Source: Pedococcus sp031456495 (GTDB lineage Bacteria > Actinomycetota > Actinomycetes > Actinomycetales > Dermatophilaceae). Taken from it: a stretch of DNA of 64,000 nt. The notes below the pieces were generated by a model. It made no database searches, was not told the origin of the DNA, and was given only the letters and a program-made list of their open reading frames with translations. Below are positions 42,726-52,333 of the stretch, piece after piece. The translations under genes were made by a program, and so were the position numbers. Position 1 is the first letter of the stretch; each line of letters opens with the position of its first letter. The stretch lies in assembly GCF_031456495.1 (NCBI RefSeq), contig NZ_JAVDUW010000001.1, positions 124,001 through 188,000 of the forward strand, in the 5' to 3' direction.

Positions 42726-43934
42726 ATGACCGCCACCGCAGACCGCGTCGCTGCCCTGCTCGCCCGCCAGCCCGTGCTCGACGGGCACAACGACCTGCTG
42801 TGGGAGGCGCGCGAGAAGGTGCGCTACGACTTCGACCGGCTCGACGTGGGCGCGGGCGGCACGCCGACCCACACCGACCTGCCCCGGCTGCGCCGCGGCG
42901 GCGTGGGGGCGCAGTTCTGGTCCGTCTTCGTGCCTGCGTCGCTGGCCGGCGACGACGCGGTGAGCGCGACGCTGGAGCAGGTCGACGCGGGGCACCAGAT
43001 GGTGGCCCGGTATGCCGACGAGCTGGCCTTCGCACGCACGGCCGCCGACGTGCGTGCGGCCTGGGAGTCGCGCCGGATCGCCTCGCTGCTCGGCGCCGAG
43101 GGCGGTCACTCGATCAACAACTCCCTCGCGACCCTGCGGATGCTGCGGGTGCTGGGCGTCGGGTACATGACGCTCACCCACAACAGCAACGTGGACTGGG
43201 CCGACTCGGCCACCGACGAGCCGGTGCTCGGTGGCCTGAGCGCGTTCGGCGTCGAGGTGGTGCGCGAGATGAACCGGATCGGCATGCTCGTGGACCTCTC
43301 GCACGTCTCCCCCGACACGATGCGGGACGCCCTGCGCGTGGCCGAGGTCCCGGCCATCTTCAGCCACTCCTCCGCCAAGGCGGTCTGCGACAGCCCGCGC
43401 AACGCCCCCGACGACGTCTTCGAGGCGCTGCGCGACAACAACGGCGTGTGCATGGTCACCTTCGTCCCGACCTTCGTGAACCCGGACGCGGCCGCCTGGC
43501 GGGAGGAGCTGAACGCCGCCGCCGCCGAGCAGGGCGTCACCCCAGCCGACGCCGACGCGTACTCCGCCTTCTACGACGCGTACAAGGCCGAGCACCCGAC
43601 GCCGAAGGCGACACTGGCCGACGTCGTCGCCCACGTCGAGCACGTCCGCGAGGTCGCAGGTGTCGACCACGTGGGGCTCGGGGGCGACTACGACGGCGTG
43701 GCCGAGCTGCCCGAGGGCCTGGAGGACGTCACCGGCTACCCGCGGCTGCTCGAGGCGCTCGCCGACCGCGGCTGGTCCGACGAGGACCTCGGCAAGCTCA
43801 CCAGCGGCAACATCCTGCGCGTCATGGAACAGGCGGAGGAGGGTGCCCGGGCCCTGCAGGAGCAGCGCGGCCCCAGCCTCGCCACGATCGGCGAGCTGGA
43901 CGACGGCCCGGGGGTCAGTTCCGCCAGCGCGTGA
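42726..43934 (+). CDS. Membrane (renal) dipeptidase family M19
   Basis: A 402-residue zinc dipeptidase: VLDGHNDLLWEAREKV gives the first His and Asp, LLGAEGGHSI the bridging Glu, MLVDLSHVS and IFSHSSAKAV further His ligands, and HVGLGGDYDGV the final Asp. It should cleave dipeptides, possibly D-amino-acid-containing ones. No signal peptide is seen, so it is probably cytosolic. Its end overlaps the convergent channel gene by 20 bp. It is divergent from rimO with a 55-bp gap. Confidence 0.9.
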   Translation: MTATADRVAALLARQPVLDGHNDLLWEAREKVRYDFDRLDVGAGGTPTHTDLPRLRRGGVGAQFWSVFVPASLAGDDAVSATLEQVDAGHQMVARYADELAFARTAADVRAAWESRRIASLLGAEGGHSINNSLATLRMLRVLGVGYMTLTHNSNVDWADSATDEPVLGGLSAFGVEVVREMNRIGMLVDLSHVSPDTMRDALRVAEVPAIFSHSSAKAVCDSPRNAPDDVFEALRDNNGVCMVTFVPTFVNPDAAAWREELNAAAAEQGVTPADADAYSAFYDAYKAEHPTPKATLADVVAHVEHVREVAGVDHVGLGGDYDGVAELPEGLEDVTGYPRLLEALADRGWSDEDLGKLTSGNILRVMEQAEEGARALQEQRGPSLATIGELDDGPGVSSASA

Positions 43935-44577
43935 TGGTCAGGCCCACGACGCGGGCGATGATGAGCGCGACGTACATGACGCCGGCCACCTGCTCGATGA
44001 TCACGACGGCCCGGGCGTGCGGCAGGACGGCCGTGACGTCGGAGAGGCCGACGCTGGTCAGGTTGGCGAACGACAGGTACAGCAGCTCCAGGAAGCTGCG
44101 GGTGCCCTCGCCCTGGTAGGCGACGAAGGACCCGGGGTACACGATCTGCAGCGCCATGTAGAGGTAGGCGAACATCCACGAGACCACCGTGAAGTTCGCG
44201 CCGACCGCGAAGATCTCGTCCCGCGTCACCCAGGTGTCGTCGAACAGGTAGCGGATCAGGCCGTAGCCCGTGTAGCCGTAGAAGGCCGCGTGCAGCAGCG
44301 CCGACCACAGGAGCACCGTCTCGTTGTCGGGCACCAGGCCCTCGGCCACGGTCAGCGCCACCACCGGGACGCCGATGACGACGGCGACCCACGTGAGGGC
44401 AGGCGTGGCGCGCACGGCATACACGGCGACGAGCAGGACCAGGACGCCGAAGATGCCGATCGCCGTCCGACCGCCGGGGGTGTCGCCGAAGAACGGGTAC
44501 GCGAGCACCGCCACGAGCTGGGCCGTGAGCAGGACCCCGCTCGGGTGCCCCTTGACGTCCTGGAACCACGCGCGCAT
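43915..44577 (-). CDS. Ion-channel (Ion_trans_2-like) membrane protein with atypical selectivity filter
   Basis: A 220-residue protein with about six helices. The last two with the loop between them look like a pore unit: SFLELLYLSFANLTSVGLSD, then VIIEQVAGVMYVALIIARVV. In potassium channels the filter is TxGYGD; here the equivalent is TSVGLSD, keeping Thr, Gly and Asp but replacing Tyr-Gly by Leu-Ser. Ion specificity is therefore uncertain. It is just downstream of kdpE with 65 bp between, same strand, so a role in ion balance is likely. Confidence 0.7.
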   Translation of the reverse strand: MRAWFQDVKGHPSGVLLTAQLVAVLAYPFFGDTPGGRTAIGIFGVLVLLVAVYAVRATPALTWVAVVIGVPVVALTVAEGLVPDNETVLLWSALLHAAFYGYTGYGLIRYLFDDTWVTRDEIFAVGANFTVVSWMFAYLYMALQIVYPGSFVAYQGEGTRSFLELLYLSFANLTSVGLSDVTAVLPHARAVVIIEQVAGVMYVALIIARVVGLTITRWRN

Positions 44578-44642
44578 GGCCCCACCCTAGGGACTGGAGC
44601 CTCGCCCACGCGGACACCGAACCCGGCGCGGACCGACGGTGG

Positions 44643-45332
44643 TCAGGCGCCGGGGTCGACGAGCCGGTAGCCCTGGCCGGGCTCGGTGAGCAGGTAGCGC
44701 GGCGCCGCGGGGTCGGGCTCGAGCTTGCGGCGCAGCTGGTTGGCGTAGACACGCAGGTAGTTGGACTCGCGCCCGTACCCCGGCCCCCACACCTCGCGCA
44801 GCAGGTCGCGCTGCGGCACGAGGTGGCCGGCGTGCCGGGCCAGCACCTCCAGCAGGCTCCACTCGGTCGGCGTCAGCCGCACCGGCGCACCGCCGGCCAA
44901 CGCCCGGCGCTCGGCGAAGTCGAGCTCGAAGTGGGCCGTGCGGAGCGGCGGCAGGGTCGACGGAGTGCTGCCGTCGTTCCGGCGCAGTGCGACCCGGATC
45001 CGCGCCAGCAGCTCGTCCATCGCGAACGGCTTGGTGACGTAGTCGTCGGCGCCGAGGTCGAGCGCCTCGACCTTGTCGACGGAGTCGGTGCGGGCCGACA
45101 GCACGATGACGGGCACGTCGAAGGAGTCGCGGATGCGGCGCAGCACCTCCACGCCGTCGAGGTCGGGCAGCCCGAGGTCGAGGATGACGACGTCCGCCCC
45201 GCCGTCGTGCAACGCCTGCAGCGCACTGCGGCCGTCGCCGGCGGTCTCGACGGCGTACTCGCGGGCCCGCAGGTTGATCGCGAGGGTGCGCAGCAGGTGC
45301 GGCTCGTCGTCGACCACCAGGACCCGGCTCAC
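44643..45332 (-). CDS. kdpE: Potassium-responsive response regulator KdpE
   Basis: A 229-residue OmpR-family regulator. The receiver domain has VLVVDDEPHL, the phospho-acceptor Asp in VVILDLGLPDLDG (about 52) and Lys in DDYVTKPFAMDEL. The winged helix follows (RLTPTEWSLLEVLARHAG, ESNYLRVYANQLRRKLEPD). GTG 45332 overlaps the kdpD stop (GTGA). It should activate kdpF transcription at the phased repeats near 52200. Confidence 0.95.
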   Translation of the reverse strand: MSRVLVVDDEPHLLRTLAINLRAREYAVETAGDGRSALQALHDGGADVVILDLGLPDLDGVEVLRRIRDSFDVPVIVLSARTDSVDKVEALDLGADDYVTKPFAMDELLARIRVALRRNDGSTPSTLPPLRTAHFELDFAERRALAGGAPVRLTPTEWSLLEVLARHAGHLVPQRDLLREVWGPGYGRESNYLRVYANQLRRKLEPDPAAPRYLLTEPGQGYRLVDPGA

Positions 45333-47836
45333 ACGTCCATCCTGTCAGGGCGCGACCGGGGCAGCTCGACCACGACGGTGAGGCCGCCGCCGGGCGTGTC
45401 CTCGGCGCCGATCGTGCCCGCCATCGCCTCGACGAGCCCGCGGGCCACGGCGAGCCCGAGGCCGACGCCGGTGCCCCTCGGGGCGTCGCCGTACCGCTGG
45501 AACGGCGCGAAGATCGCCTCCTTGGCGCCCTCGGGCACGCCCACCCCCCGGTCGACGACCCGCAGCAGCACCCGGTCCGCGGTCGCCGACAGCGCGACGA
45601 CGACCTCACCGGTGGAGTGGCGCAGGGCGTTCTCGAGCACGTTCGCGAGCACGCGGTCGAGCAGGCCGGGGTCGGCGAGGGCCGGGGGCATCTCGGGGTC
45701 GGCGGTGAGCCGCACCCGCTGCCCCTCCGGCAGGGTCGCGGCCGCGGTGGCGACGGCCGCGTCGAGCAGCACCGGCCCGGTGCGGGGCACGACGGCACCG
45801 CTCTGCAGGCGCGACATGTCGAGCAGGTTGGTGACCAGCCCCGTGAGCCGGTCCGTCGACTCCTCGATCGTCTCGAGCAGGTCGGCACGGTCCGCCTCGC
45901 CGAAGACGACGTCCGGCTGGCGCAGGCTGGACGCCGCCGCCTTGATGCTGGCCAGGGGTGTGCGCAGGTCGTGTGACACCGCAGCGAGGAGCGCGGTGCG
46001 GGCGCGGTTGTCCTTGGCCAGCGCCCGGCCCTCGTCTGCCAGCCGGACGAGCTCTTCGCGGCGCAGGATGGCGCCGGCCCGCTCGGCGAACGCCGACACG
46101 AGCCGTCGGTCCTGCGCCGACACGACCCGGCCGAGCAGGACGAGCGAGGTGGTGTCGTCCACCGGCGCCCGCACCGACGCGTCGCGGACGGCGTCGACGT
46201 CGAACCCGGCGGTGGCCGCGAGCACCTGCCACGGGTCGCGGACGGTCGGCCGGCGGACCACCGCGGCGGACGCGACCCCGAAGAAGTCCACGACCTGGCG
46301 CAGCAGGGCCGGCAGCTGGTCGCGCTCGGCGAGCAGCGACTCGGCCGAGGTGGCCAGGGCGGCGGCCTCGCGCTGGGCCTCGCGCGCCGCGGCGGCCCGG
46401 CGCTCGCTGACGTGGACCACCGACGAGACCGCGACCGCGACGAGCAGGAAGACGGCGAGCGCCACGAGGTTCTGCGGGTCGGAGATGGTGAGGGTGTGGA
46501 CGGGTGGCGTGAAGAACCAGTTGATCGTGGTGCTGCCCAGCACCGCGGCCGCGACGGCGGGCCAGACGCCGCCGACCAGGGCGGTGACCACGGTGAGGAG
46601 CAGGAAGAGCAGCACCTCCAGCGGCAGGTCGTGCCAGCCGGGCGTGAGGTGCAGGAGCGCGGTCAGCGCCGCCGTGCCCACCACGGCGAGCGCCCACCCG
46701 AGGGCCGTGCGGCGGCGCCCGAGCTCGGGGCCGAACCGCCACGGCGCGCGCACCGACCGGGTGAGCTCGTGCGTCACGAGGTGCACGTCGATCTCGCCCG
46801 CGCCCTCGACGACCTTCTGGCCGACGCCCGGTGACAGGACCTCCTGCCAGCGCCGTCGCCGTGACGCCCCGATCACGATCTGCCGTGCGGAGACCCCGCG
46901 TGCGAACTCGAGCAGTGCCGTGGCGATGTCCTCGCCCTTGACCGTGTGGAACGTCCCGCCCAGCTCGACGGTCATCCGCCGCAGCTCGTCGAGCTGCTCC
47001 AGCCTGGCGTCGACGAGCCCGTCCGGCGGCGTGACGTAGACGGCGAGCAGCTCGCCGCCGGCGCCGCGGGAGGCGATCTGCGCGGCCCGGCGCAGGAGGG
47101 TCCGTCCCTCGGCGTCGCCGGTGAGCGCCACCACCACCCGCTCCCGGGTCGGCCACGGCTCGGTGATGCCGCGGTCGGAGCGGTACCGATCCAGCCCCTC
47201 CTCGACGCGGTCGGCCAGCCACAGCAGCGACAGCTCGCGCAGGGCGGTCAGGTTGCCCTCGCGGAAATAGTTGGCGAGGGCCGCGTCGACCCGCTCGGCG
47301 GCATAGACGTTGCCGTGCGCCAGCCTCCGCCGCAGAGCCTGCGGCGACATGTCGACGAGCTCGATCTGGTCGGCCCCGCGGACCACGTCGTCGGGGACGG
47401 TCTCCTGCTGGCGCACCCCGGTGATGGACTCGACGACGTCGTTGAGCGACTCCAGGTGCTGGATGTTGACCGTCGAGATGACGTCGATCCCGGCCGCCAG
47501 GATCTCCTCGACGTCCTCCCACCGCTTGGTGTGCGCGCTGCCGGGGACGTTGGTGTGGGCGAGCTCGTCGACCAGGACGACCTGGGGCCGCCGGGCGATG
47601 ACGCCTTGCACGTCGAGCTCGGTCAGGGTCGCGCCCCGGTGCTCGACCGCGCGCCGCGGCACCTCCTCGAGCCCCTCCAGCAGCGAGGCGGTGTGCGCCC
47701 GGCCGTGGCTCTCGCAGACGCCGATGACGACGTCGGTGCCGCGGTCGCGTCGGCGGTGGCCCTCGGAGAGCATGGCGACGGTCTTCCCGACGCCCGGTGC
47801 GGCGCCGAGGTAGACCCGCAGCACTCCCCTGCTCAC
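45329..47836 (-). CDS. kdpD: Osmosensitive K+ channel histidine kinase KdpD
   Basis: An 835-residue sensor kinase, complete. The KdpD N-domain has Walker-type GAAPGVGKTVAML and VLVDELAHTNVPGS; a USP-like domain follows (VVVALTGDAEGR). Four membrane helices make the DUF4118 domain (about 385-480), then a GAF region. The kinase core has the H-box AAVSHDLRTPLASIKA, the N-box NVLENALRHS, and GTGVGLGLAVARGLVEAM. GTG 47836 overlaps the kdpC stop. Confidence 0.95.
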   Translation of the reverse strand: MSRGVLRVYLGAAPGVGKTVAMLSEGHRRRDRGTDVVIGVCESHGRAHTASLLEGLEEVPRRAVEHRGATLTELDVQGVIARRPQVVLVDELAHTNVPGSAHTKRWEDVEEILAAGIDVISTVNIQHLESLNDVVESITGVRQQETVPDDVVRGADQIELVDMSPQALRRRLAHGNVYAAERVDAALANYFREGNLTALRELSLLWLADRVEEGLDRYRSDRGITEPWPTRERVVVALTGDAEGRTLLRRAAQIASRGAGGELLAVYVTPPDGLVDARLEQLDELRRMTVELGGTFHTVKGEDIATALLEFARGVSARQIVIGASRRRRWQEVLSPGVGQKVVEGAGEIDVHLVTHELTRSVRAPWRFGPELGRRRTALGWALAVVGTAALTALLHLTPGWHDLPLEVLLFLLLTVVTALVGGVWPAVAAAVLGSTTINWFFTPPVHTLTISDPQNLVALAVFLLVAVAVSSVVHVSERRAAAAREAQREAAALATSAESLLAERDQLPALLRQVVDFFGVASAAVVRRPTVRDPWQVLAATAGFDVDAVRDASVRAPVDDTTSLVLLGRVVSAQDRRLVSAFAERAGAILRREELVRLADEGRALAKDNRARTALLAAVSHDLRTPLASIKAAASSLRQPDVVFGEADRADLLETIEESTDRLTGLVTNLLDMSRLQSGAVVPRTGPVLLDAAVATAAATLPEGQRVRLTADPEMPPALADPGLLDRVLANVLENALRHSTGEVVVALSATADRVLLRVVDRGVGVPEGAKEAIFAPFQRYGDAPRGTGVGLGLAVARGLVEAMAGTIGAEDTPGGGLTVVVELPRSRPDRMDV

Positions 47837-48399
47837 CTGCCGATTGTCTCCAACGCGAGGTTCAGCTCGAGGACGTTCACCCGGGGCTCGCCGAGGAAGC
47901 CCAGGACGCGCCCCTGTGTGTGCTGCTCGACGAGGCGGCCGACGGTCGCGTCGGGCAGTCCGCGGGCCGCCGCGACGCGGTGCACCTGCGCCGCCGCGTC
48001 GGCGGGTGAGATGTGCGGGTCGAGCCCGCTCGCAGAGGCCGTGAGCGCGTCCGCCGGGGCCGCGGTGCCGTATGCCGTCCGGTATGCCGCCGCCCGCCCG
48101 CGCACCGCCTTCACCTGGTCGGCCGAGGAGGCGGCGAGGTTCGAGCCCCCGCTCGTGCCACCGGCATACGCGCTGGTGGACGGGCGGCCGGTGAACCAGC
48201 GGTCGCCCCGGAAGTCCTGCCCCAGCAGGCTCGAGCCGACCACGACGCCGTCGCGTCGTACCAGTGAGCCCTCGGCCTGGCCGGGGAACGCGACCCGTCC
48301 GACCCCCCACACGGCCGCCGGGTAGAGGACGCCGAGCAGGGCGGTGAGGACGAACAGCCTGCGTGCGGAGGCGATGAGCTGGCGCGTGGTGGAGGTCAT
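47833..48399 (-). CDS. kdpC: Potassium-transporting ATPase subunit KdpC
   Basis: A 188-residue protein with one N-terminal membrane helix (LFVLTALLGVLYPAAVWGVG), then LLGQDFRGDRWFTGRPS and SASGLDPHISPADAAAQV, the KdpC hallmarks, ending RVNVLELNLALE. It assists KdpFAB assembly. It starts 2 bp after the kdpB stop. Two GTATGCC motifs lie 12 bp apart inside it (near 48070). Confidence 0.94.
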   Translation of the reverse strand: MTSTTRQLIASARRLFVLTALLGVLYPAAVWGVGRVAFPGQAEGSLVRRDGVVVGSSLLGQDFRGDRWFTGRPSTSAYAGGTSGGSNLAASSADQVKAVRGRAAAYRTAYGTAAPADALTASASGLDPHISPADAAAQVHRVAAARGLPDATVGRLVEQHTQGRVLGFLGEPRVNVLELNLALETIGR

Positions 48400-48401
48400 G
48401 G

Positions 48402-50426
48402 TCAGGCCAATCCGGGGAGAAGGGAGACGACCAGGTCGATCGCCTTGATGCCGATGAAGGGGGCGACGACGCCACCCACGCCGTAGACGAGCAGGTTGCG
48501 CCGCAGGAGGGCGGCTGCGCTCGACGGCGTGTAGCGGACTCCCCTGAGCGCCAACGGGATCAGGGCAACGATGACGAGCGCGTTGAAGACGACGGCCGAG
48601 AGCATGGCCGACTCGGGCGAGTGCAGCCGCATGACGTTGAGCGCGTCGAGTCCCGGGAAGAGCCCGACGAACATCGCCGGGATGATCGCGAAGTACTTCG
48701 CGACGTCGTTGGCGATCGAGAACGTCGTCAGCGCCCCGCGGGTGATGAGCAGCTGCTTGCCGATCTCGACCACCTCGATGAGCTTGGTCGGGTCGGAGTC
48801 GAGGTCGACCATGTTGCCGGCCTCCTTGGCGGCTGCGGTGCCCGAGTTCATCGCGACACCGACGTCGGCCTGGGCGAGCGCGGGCGCGTCGTTGGTGCCG
48901 TCGCCGGTCATGGCGACCAGCCGGCCACCCTCCTGCTCGGCCCTGATCAGCCGCATCTTGTCCTCGGGCGTCGCCTCGGCGAGGAAGTCGTCGACCCCCG
49001 CCTCGGCCGCGATCGACTTGGCCGTCAGGGCGTTGTCGCCGGTGATCATCACGGTGCGGATCCCCATGCGGCGCATGACGTCGAACCGCTCGCGCATGCC
49101 CGGCTTCACGACGTCCTTGAGGTGCACGACCCCCAGGACGGCCGCTGGGAGCGGCCCGGCCTGCCGGGCGACGACCAGCGGGGTGCCGCCGTCGCCGCTG
49201 ATGGCGTCGACGACGACCTGCGCCTCGGCCGGCACGCTTCCGCCCGTCTCCTCGACCCACGCCCGGACGGCCGAGCCCGCGCCCTTGCGGATGCGCGTCC
49301 CGTCGGGCAGGTCGACACCGGACATCCGGGTCGTCGCGCTGAACTCGACGAACTCGGCGCCGTCGAGGGCGAGGGCCTCCGCGGTGCGTCCCCCGTCCAC
49401 GCCGTATGCCGTGTGGGCCAGGTCGACGATCGACTTCCCCTCCGGGGTGGCGTCGGCGAGCGAGGACAGGTGGGCCGCGTCGGCCAGCTCGTGGGCCGAG
49501 GTGCCGGCCAGGGCGCGCAGGTCGGTGGCGCGGCGGTTGCCGAACGTGATGGTCCCGGTCTTGTCGAGCAGCAGGGTGGACACGTCACCGGCGGCCTCGA
49601 CCGCCCGGCCGGACATGGCAAGGACGTTGCGCTGCACGAGCCGGTCCATGCCCGCGATGCCGATGGCCGACAACAGCGCGCCGATCGTGGTCGGGATGAG
49701 GCAGACGAGCAGGGCCACGAGGACGACGACCGGCTGGGGGCGCCCGGAGTAGGCGGCGAGCGGCTGGATCGCCATCACGGTGACGAGGAAGACGATCGTC
49801 AGGGTGGTCAGCAGGATCGTCAGGGCGATCTCGTTGGGGGTCTTCTGCCGCTCGGCGCCCTCGACGAGCGCGATCATCCGGTCGATGAAGCTCTCCCCGG
49901 GGCGGGTCGTGATGCGCACGACCACCTCGTCGGAGAGCACCGTCGTGCCGCCGGTGACGGCGCTGCGGTCGCCTCCCGACTCGCGGATGACCGGCGCCGA
50001 CTCGCCGGTGATGGCGGACTCGTCGACGGTGGCCACCCCCTCGACGACCTCGCCGTCGCCGGGGACGACCTCGCCGGCCGACACGACCACGACGTCGCCC
50101 ACGGACAGCTCGCTCCCGGGCACGGTCTCGATCGAGCCGTCGGGCCGGCGCCGGCGCGCGGTGGTCTCGCGCTTGGTCGCGCGCAGGCTCGCCGCCTGGG
50201 CCTTGCCGCGGCCCTCGGCGACGGCCTCCGCGGCATTCGCGAACAGCACCGTCGCCCAGAGCCACCCGGCGACGGACCACGCGAAGGTGCTGGGGTCGAC
50301 GGCGGCCAGGACGGTGGTGAGCACCGAACCGACCCAGACGACGAAGATGACGGGCGCGCGCCACAGGTGGCGGGGGTCGAGCTTGGCGACGGCCTGCGCG
50401 GCCACGGTGGACAGGGGGACGGTCAT
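48402..50426 (-). CDS. kdpB: Potassium-transporting P-type ATPase KdpB
   Basis: A 674-residue P-type ATPase: phosphorylation site LLLDKTGTITFGN, actuator TGES in ITGESAPVI, and hinge MTGDGTNDAPALAQADVGVA. Membrane helices are as expected for KdpB. ATG 50426 overlaps the kdpA stop (ATGA). It powers potassium import by KdpA. Confidence 0.96.
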   Translation of the reverse strand: MTVPLSTVAAQAVAKLDPRHLWRAPVIFVVWVGSVLTTVLAAVDPSTFAWSVAGWLWATVLFANAAEAVAEGRGKAQAASLRATKRETTARRRRPDGSIETVPGSELSVGDVVVVSAGEVVPGDGEVVEGVATVDESAITGESAPVIRESGGDRSAVTGGTTVLSDEVVVRITTRPGESFIDRMIALVEGAERQKTPNEIALTILLTTLTIVFLVTVMAIQPLAAYSGRPQPVVVLVALLVCLIPTTIGALLSAIGIAGMDRLVQRNVLAMSGRAVEAAGDVSTLLLDKTGTITFGNRRATDLRALAGTSAHELADAAHLSSLADATPEGKSIVDLAHTAYGVDGGRTAEALALDGAEFVEFSATTRMSGVDLPDGTRIRKGAGSAVRAWVEETGGSVPAEAQVVVDAISGDGGTPLVVARQAGPLPAAVLGVVHLKDVVKPGMRERFDVMRRMGIRTVMITGDNALTAKSIAAEAGVDDFLAEATPEDKMRLIRAEQEGGRLVAMTGDGTNDAPALAQADVGVAMNSGTAAAKEAGNMVDLDSDPTKLIEVVEIGKQLLITRGALTTFSIANDVAKYFAIIPAMFVGLFPGLDALNVMRLHSPESAMLSAVVFNALVIVALIPLALRGVRYTPSSAAALLRRNLLVYGVGGVVAPFIGIKAIDLVVSLLPGLA

Positions 50427-52072
50427 GACAGGGCCTCCGCGACGGGACCGAGGGCGAGCGCCGGGAAGAAGGTGAGCCCGGCGACGATGACGGCGATGCC
50501 GGTCAGCAGCCCGACGAACAGGGGGGTGTGGGTGGGCATGGTGCCTGCGGTCGCCGGGCGTGGGCGCTGCTCGGCGAGCAGGCCGGCGAGCCTCAGGACG
50601 AGCACCAGGGGTACGAACCGGCCGAGCAGCATGCAGGCGGCGAGCGTCAGGTTGTACCAGGGCGTGTCGGCGGTCAGCCCGGCGAACGCGCTGCCGTTGT
50701 TGTTGGCCGCCGAGGCGTACGCGTAGAGCACCTCGGTGAGGCCGTGCGGCCCGGTGGCGAGCATCGTCGACCGGGGCCCGGGCATCGCCAGGGACAGCCC
50801 CGCGAAGACGAGGACGAGCACCGGCATCACCAGCACGTAGAGCGCCGCGCAGGTCATCTCCTGGCGCCCGACCGTCTTGCCGAGGTACTCGGGGGTGCGG
50901 CCGACCATGAGCCCGGCGACGAAGACCGAGATGAGCGCGATGACGACGATGCCGTACAGGCCCGAGCCCACACCGCCCGGCGAGACCTCGCCCAGCACCA
51001 TGTTGGTGAGGACCACACCACCGCCGAGGGGGCTGAAGCTCTCGTGCATCGAGTTGACCGCGCCCGTCGAGGTGCTGGTCGTCGAGGCCGCGAACAGGCT
51101 AGAGGCCCAGACACCGAAGCGCTGCTCCTTGCCCTCCATCGAGCCGGTGACCGCACCGCTCGCGTGGACCTCCGCCCACGTCGTGAGCGCGACGCCGGCG
51201 CCCCACAGCGTGGCCGCGAAACCACCCAGGGCCCAGCCCTGGCGCCGGTCGCCGACCATGAGGCCGTACGTGCGGGTGAGGGCGAACGGCACGACGAGGA
51301 GCAGAAAGACCTCGAGCAGGTTGGTGAGGGCGTTCGGGTTCTCGAACGGGTGCGCCGAGTTGGCGTTGAAGTAACCGCCGCCGTTGGTGCCGAGCACCTT
51401 GATCGCCTCCTGGGAGGCGACCAGCCCGCCGCGGACGACCTGGTGGGCGCCGGACGGCCCGGTCACGGTCGTCGGCGCGGAGAGGTTCTGCACCACTCCC
51501 CCGGCCAGCAGGACGATCGCCGCGACGAACGACAGGGGCAGCAGGACGCGGACGACACCGCGCACGAGGTCGACCCAGAAGTTGCCGAGGTCGTGGCCTG
51601 CCCGGCGGGTCAGGGCCCGGATGAGCGCGACTGCGACCGCCAACCCGACGGCGGCGGACACGAAGTTCTGGACCGTCAGCCCCAGGGTCTGGACGACCGG
51701 CGTCGCACCCACCTCACCGGCATACGACTGCCAGTTGGTGTTGGTGACGAAGGAGATCGCGGTGTTCACCGCGGTCGTCACGCCCATGCCGGCGGCGCCC
51801 TGGCGCAGCGGCAGGTGGGTCTGGACGACGATGAGCAGGAAGAGGGCCACGATGCCGGCGACGGAGAACGCCAGGACGCTCGTGGCGTACGCCCGCCACC
51901 CCTGCTGCGAGTCGGGGTCGACCCGCACCGCGCGGTAGACGAGCCGCTCGACCCGCCAGTGGCGCGTGTCCGTGAAGACGCGCGCCATCCACGCCCCGAG
52001 GGGGTGGTAGGCGATGGCGAGGAGGGCGACGAGCAGGGCGATGGTCAGCAGGCCGCTGACGGCGTCCGACAT
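50423..52072 (-). CDS. kdpA: Potassium-transporting ATPase subunit KdpA
   Basis: A 549-residue channel-like subunit with about ten helices and the four selectivity segments, for example VTTAVNTAISFVTNTNWQSY and LGTNGGGYFNANSAHPFENP. It is full length. ATG 52072 shares one base with the kdpF stop (TGATG). Confidence 0.96.
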   Translation of the reverse strand: MSDAVSGLLTIALLVALLAIAYHPLGAWMARVFTDTRHWRVERLVYRAVRVDPDSQQGWRAYATSVLAFSVAGIVALFLLIVVQTHLPLRQGAAGMGVTTAVNTAISFVTNTNWQSYAGEVGATPVVQTLGLTVQNFVSAAVGLAVAVALIRALTRRAGHDLGNFWVDLVRGVVRVLLPLSFVAAIVLLAGGVVQNLSAPTTVTGPSGAHQVVRGGLVASQEAIKVLGTNGGGYFNANSAHPFENPNALTNLLEVFLLLVVPFALTRTYGLMVGDRRQGWALGGFAATLWGAGVALTTWAEVHASGAVTGSMEGKEQRFGVWASSLFAASTTSTSTGAVNSMHESFSPLGGGVVLTNMVLGEVSPGGVGSGLYGIVVIALISVFVAGLMVGRTPEYLGKTVGRQEMTCAALYVLVMPVLVLVFAGLSLAMPGPRSTMLATGPHGLTEVLYAYASAANNNGSAFAGLTADTPWYNLTLAACMLLGRFVPLVLVLRLAGLLAEQRPRPATAGTMPTHTPLFVGLLTGIAVIVAGLTFFPALALGPVAEALS

Positions 52073-52158
52073 CAGAAGCGCTCCGGGCGGACCAGTGCGT
52101 AGACGAGGTACGCGAGGAGGGCGGTGCCGACGACTCCGGCCACGAGGTTCTCGATCAC
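52072..52158 (-). CDS. kdpF: Potassium-transporting ATPase small subunit KdpF
   Basis: A 28-residue membrane peptide: VIENLVAGVVGTALLAYLVY ending ALVRPERF, matching KdpF. It is the first gene of the operon and starts at GTG 52158. It stabilises the KdpABC complex. The stop overlaps kdpA. Confidence 0.85.
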   Translation of the reverse strand: MIENLVAGVVGTALLAYLVYALVRPERF

Positions 52159-52198
52159 GCTGCCAGTCAAGGGCCGCCCGCGCCCACCGGACGCGGCC

Positions 52199-52237
52199 TT
52201 GACGGGCTGCTGACGGGCGTTGACGCGATCTTGACGG
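52199..52237. promoter_or_regulatory. Four helically phased TTGACG repeats, probable KdpE site
   Basis: TTGACGG (52199), CTGACGG (52210), TTGACGC (52220) and TTGACGG (52231) run in the same direction with 11, 10 and 11 bp spacing, one DNA turn each. OmpR-family regulators bind such tandem half-sites. They lie 41-79 bp upstream of kdpF. A separate dyad GTCAAG-acc-CTTGAC (52288-52302) lies closer to the divergent gene. Confidence 0.6.
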
Positions 52238-52333
52238 CCTACGTGACCGGGGACCGTCGTGGGCCGTGGTCCCGGCATCAGGAAGGCGTCAAGACCCTTG
52301 ACCGGCAACGAGATCCGGGCGCGTCATGGTGGT

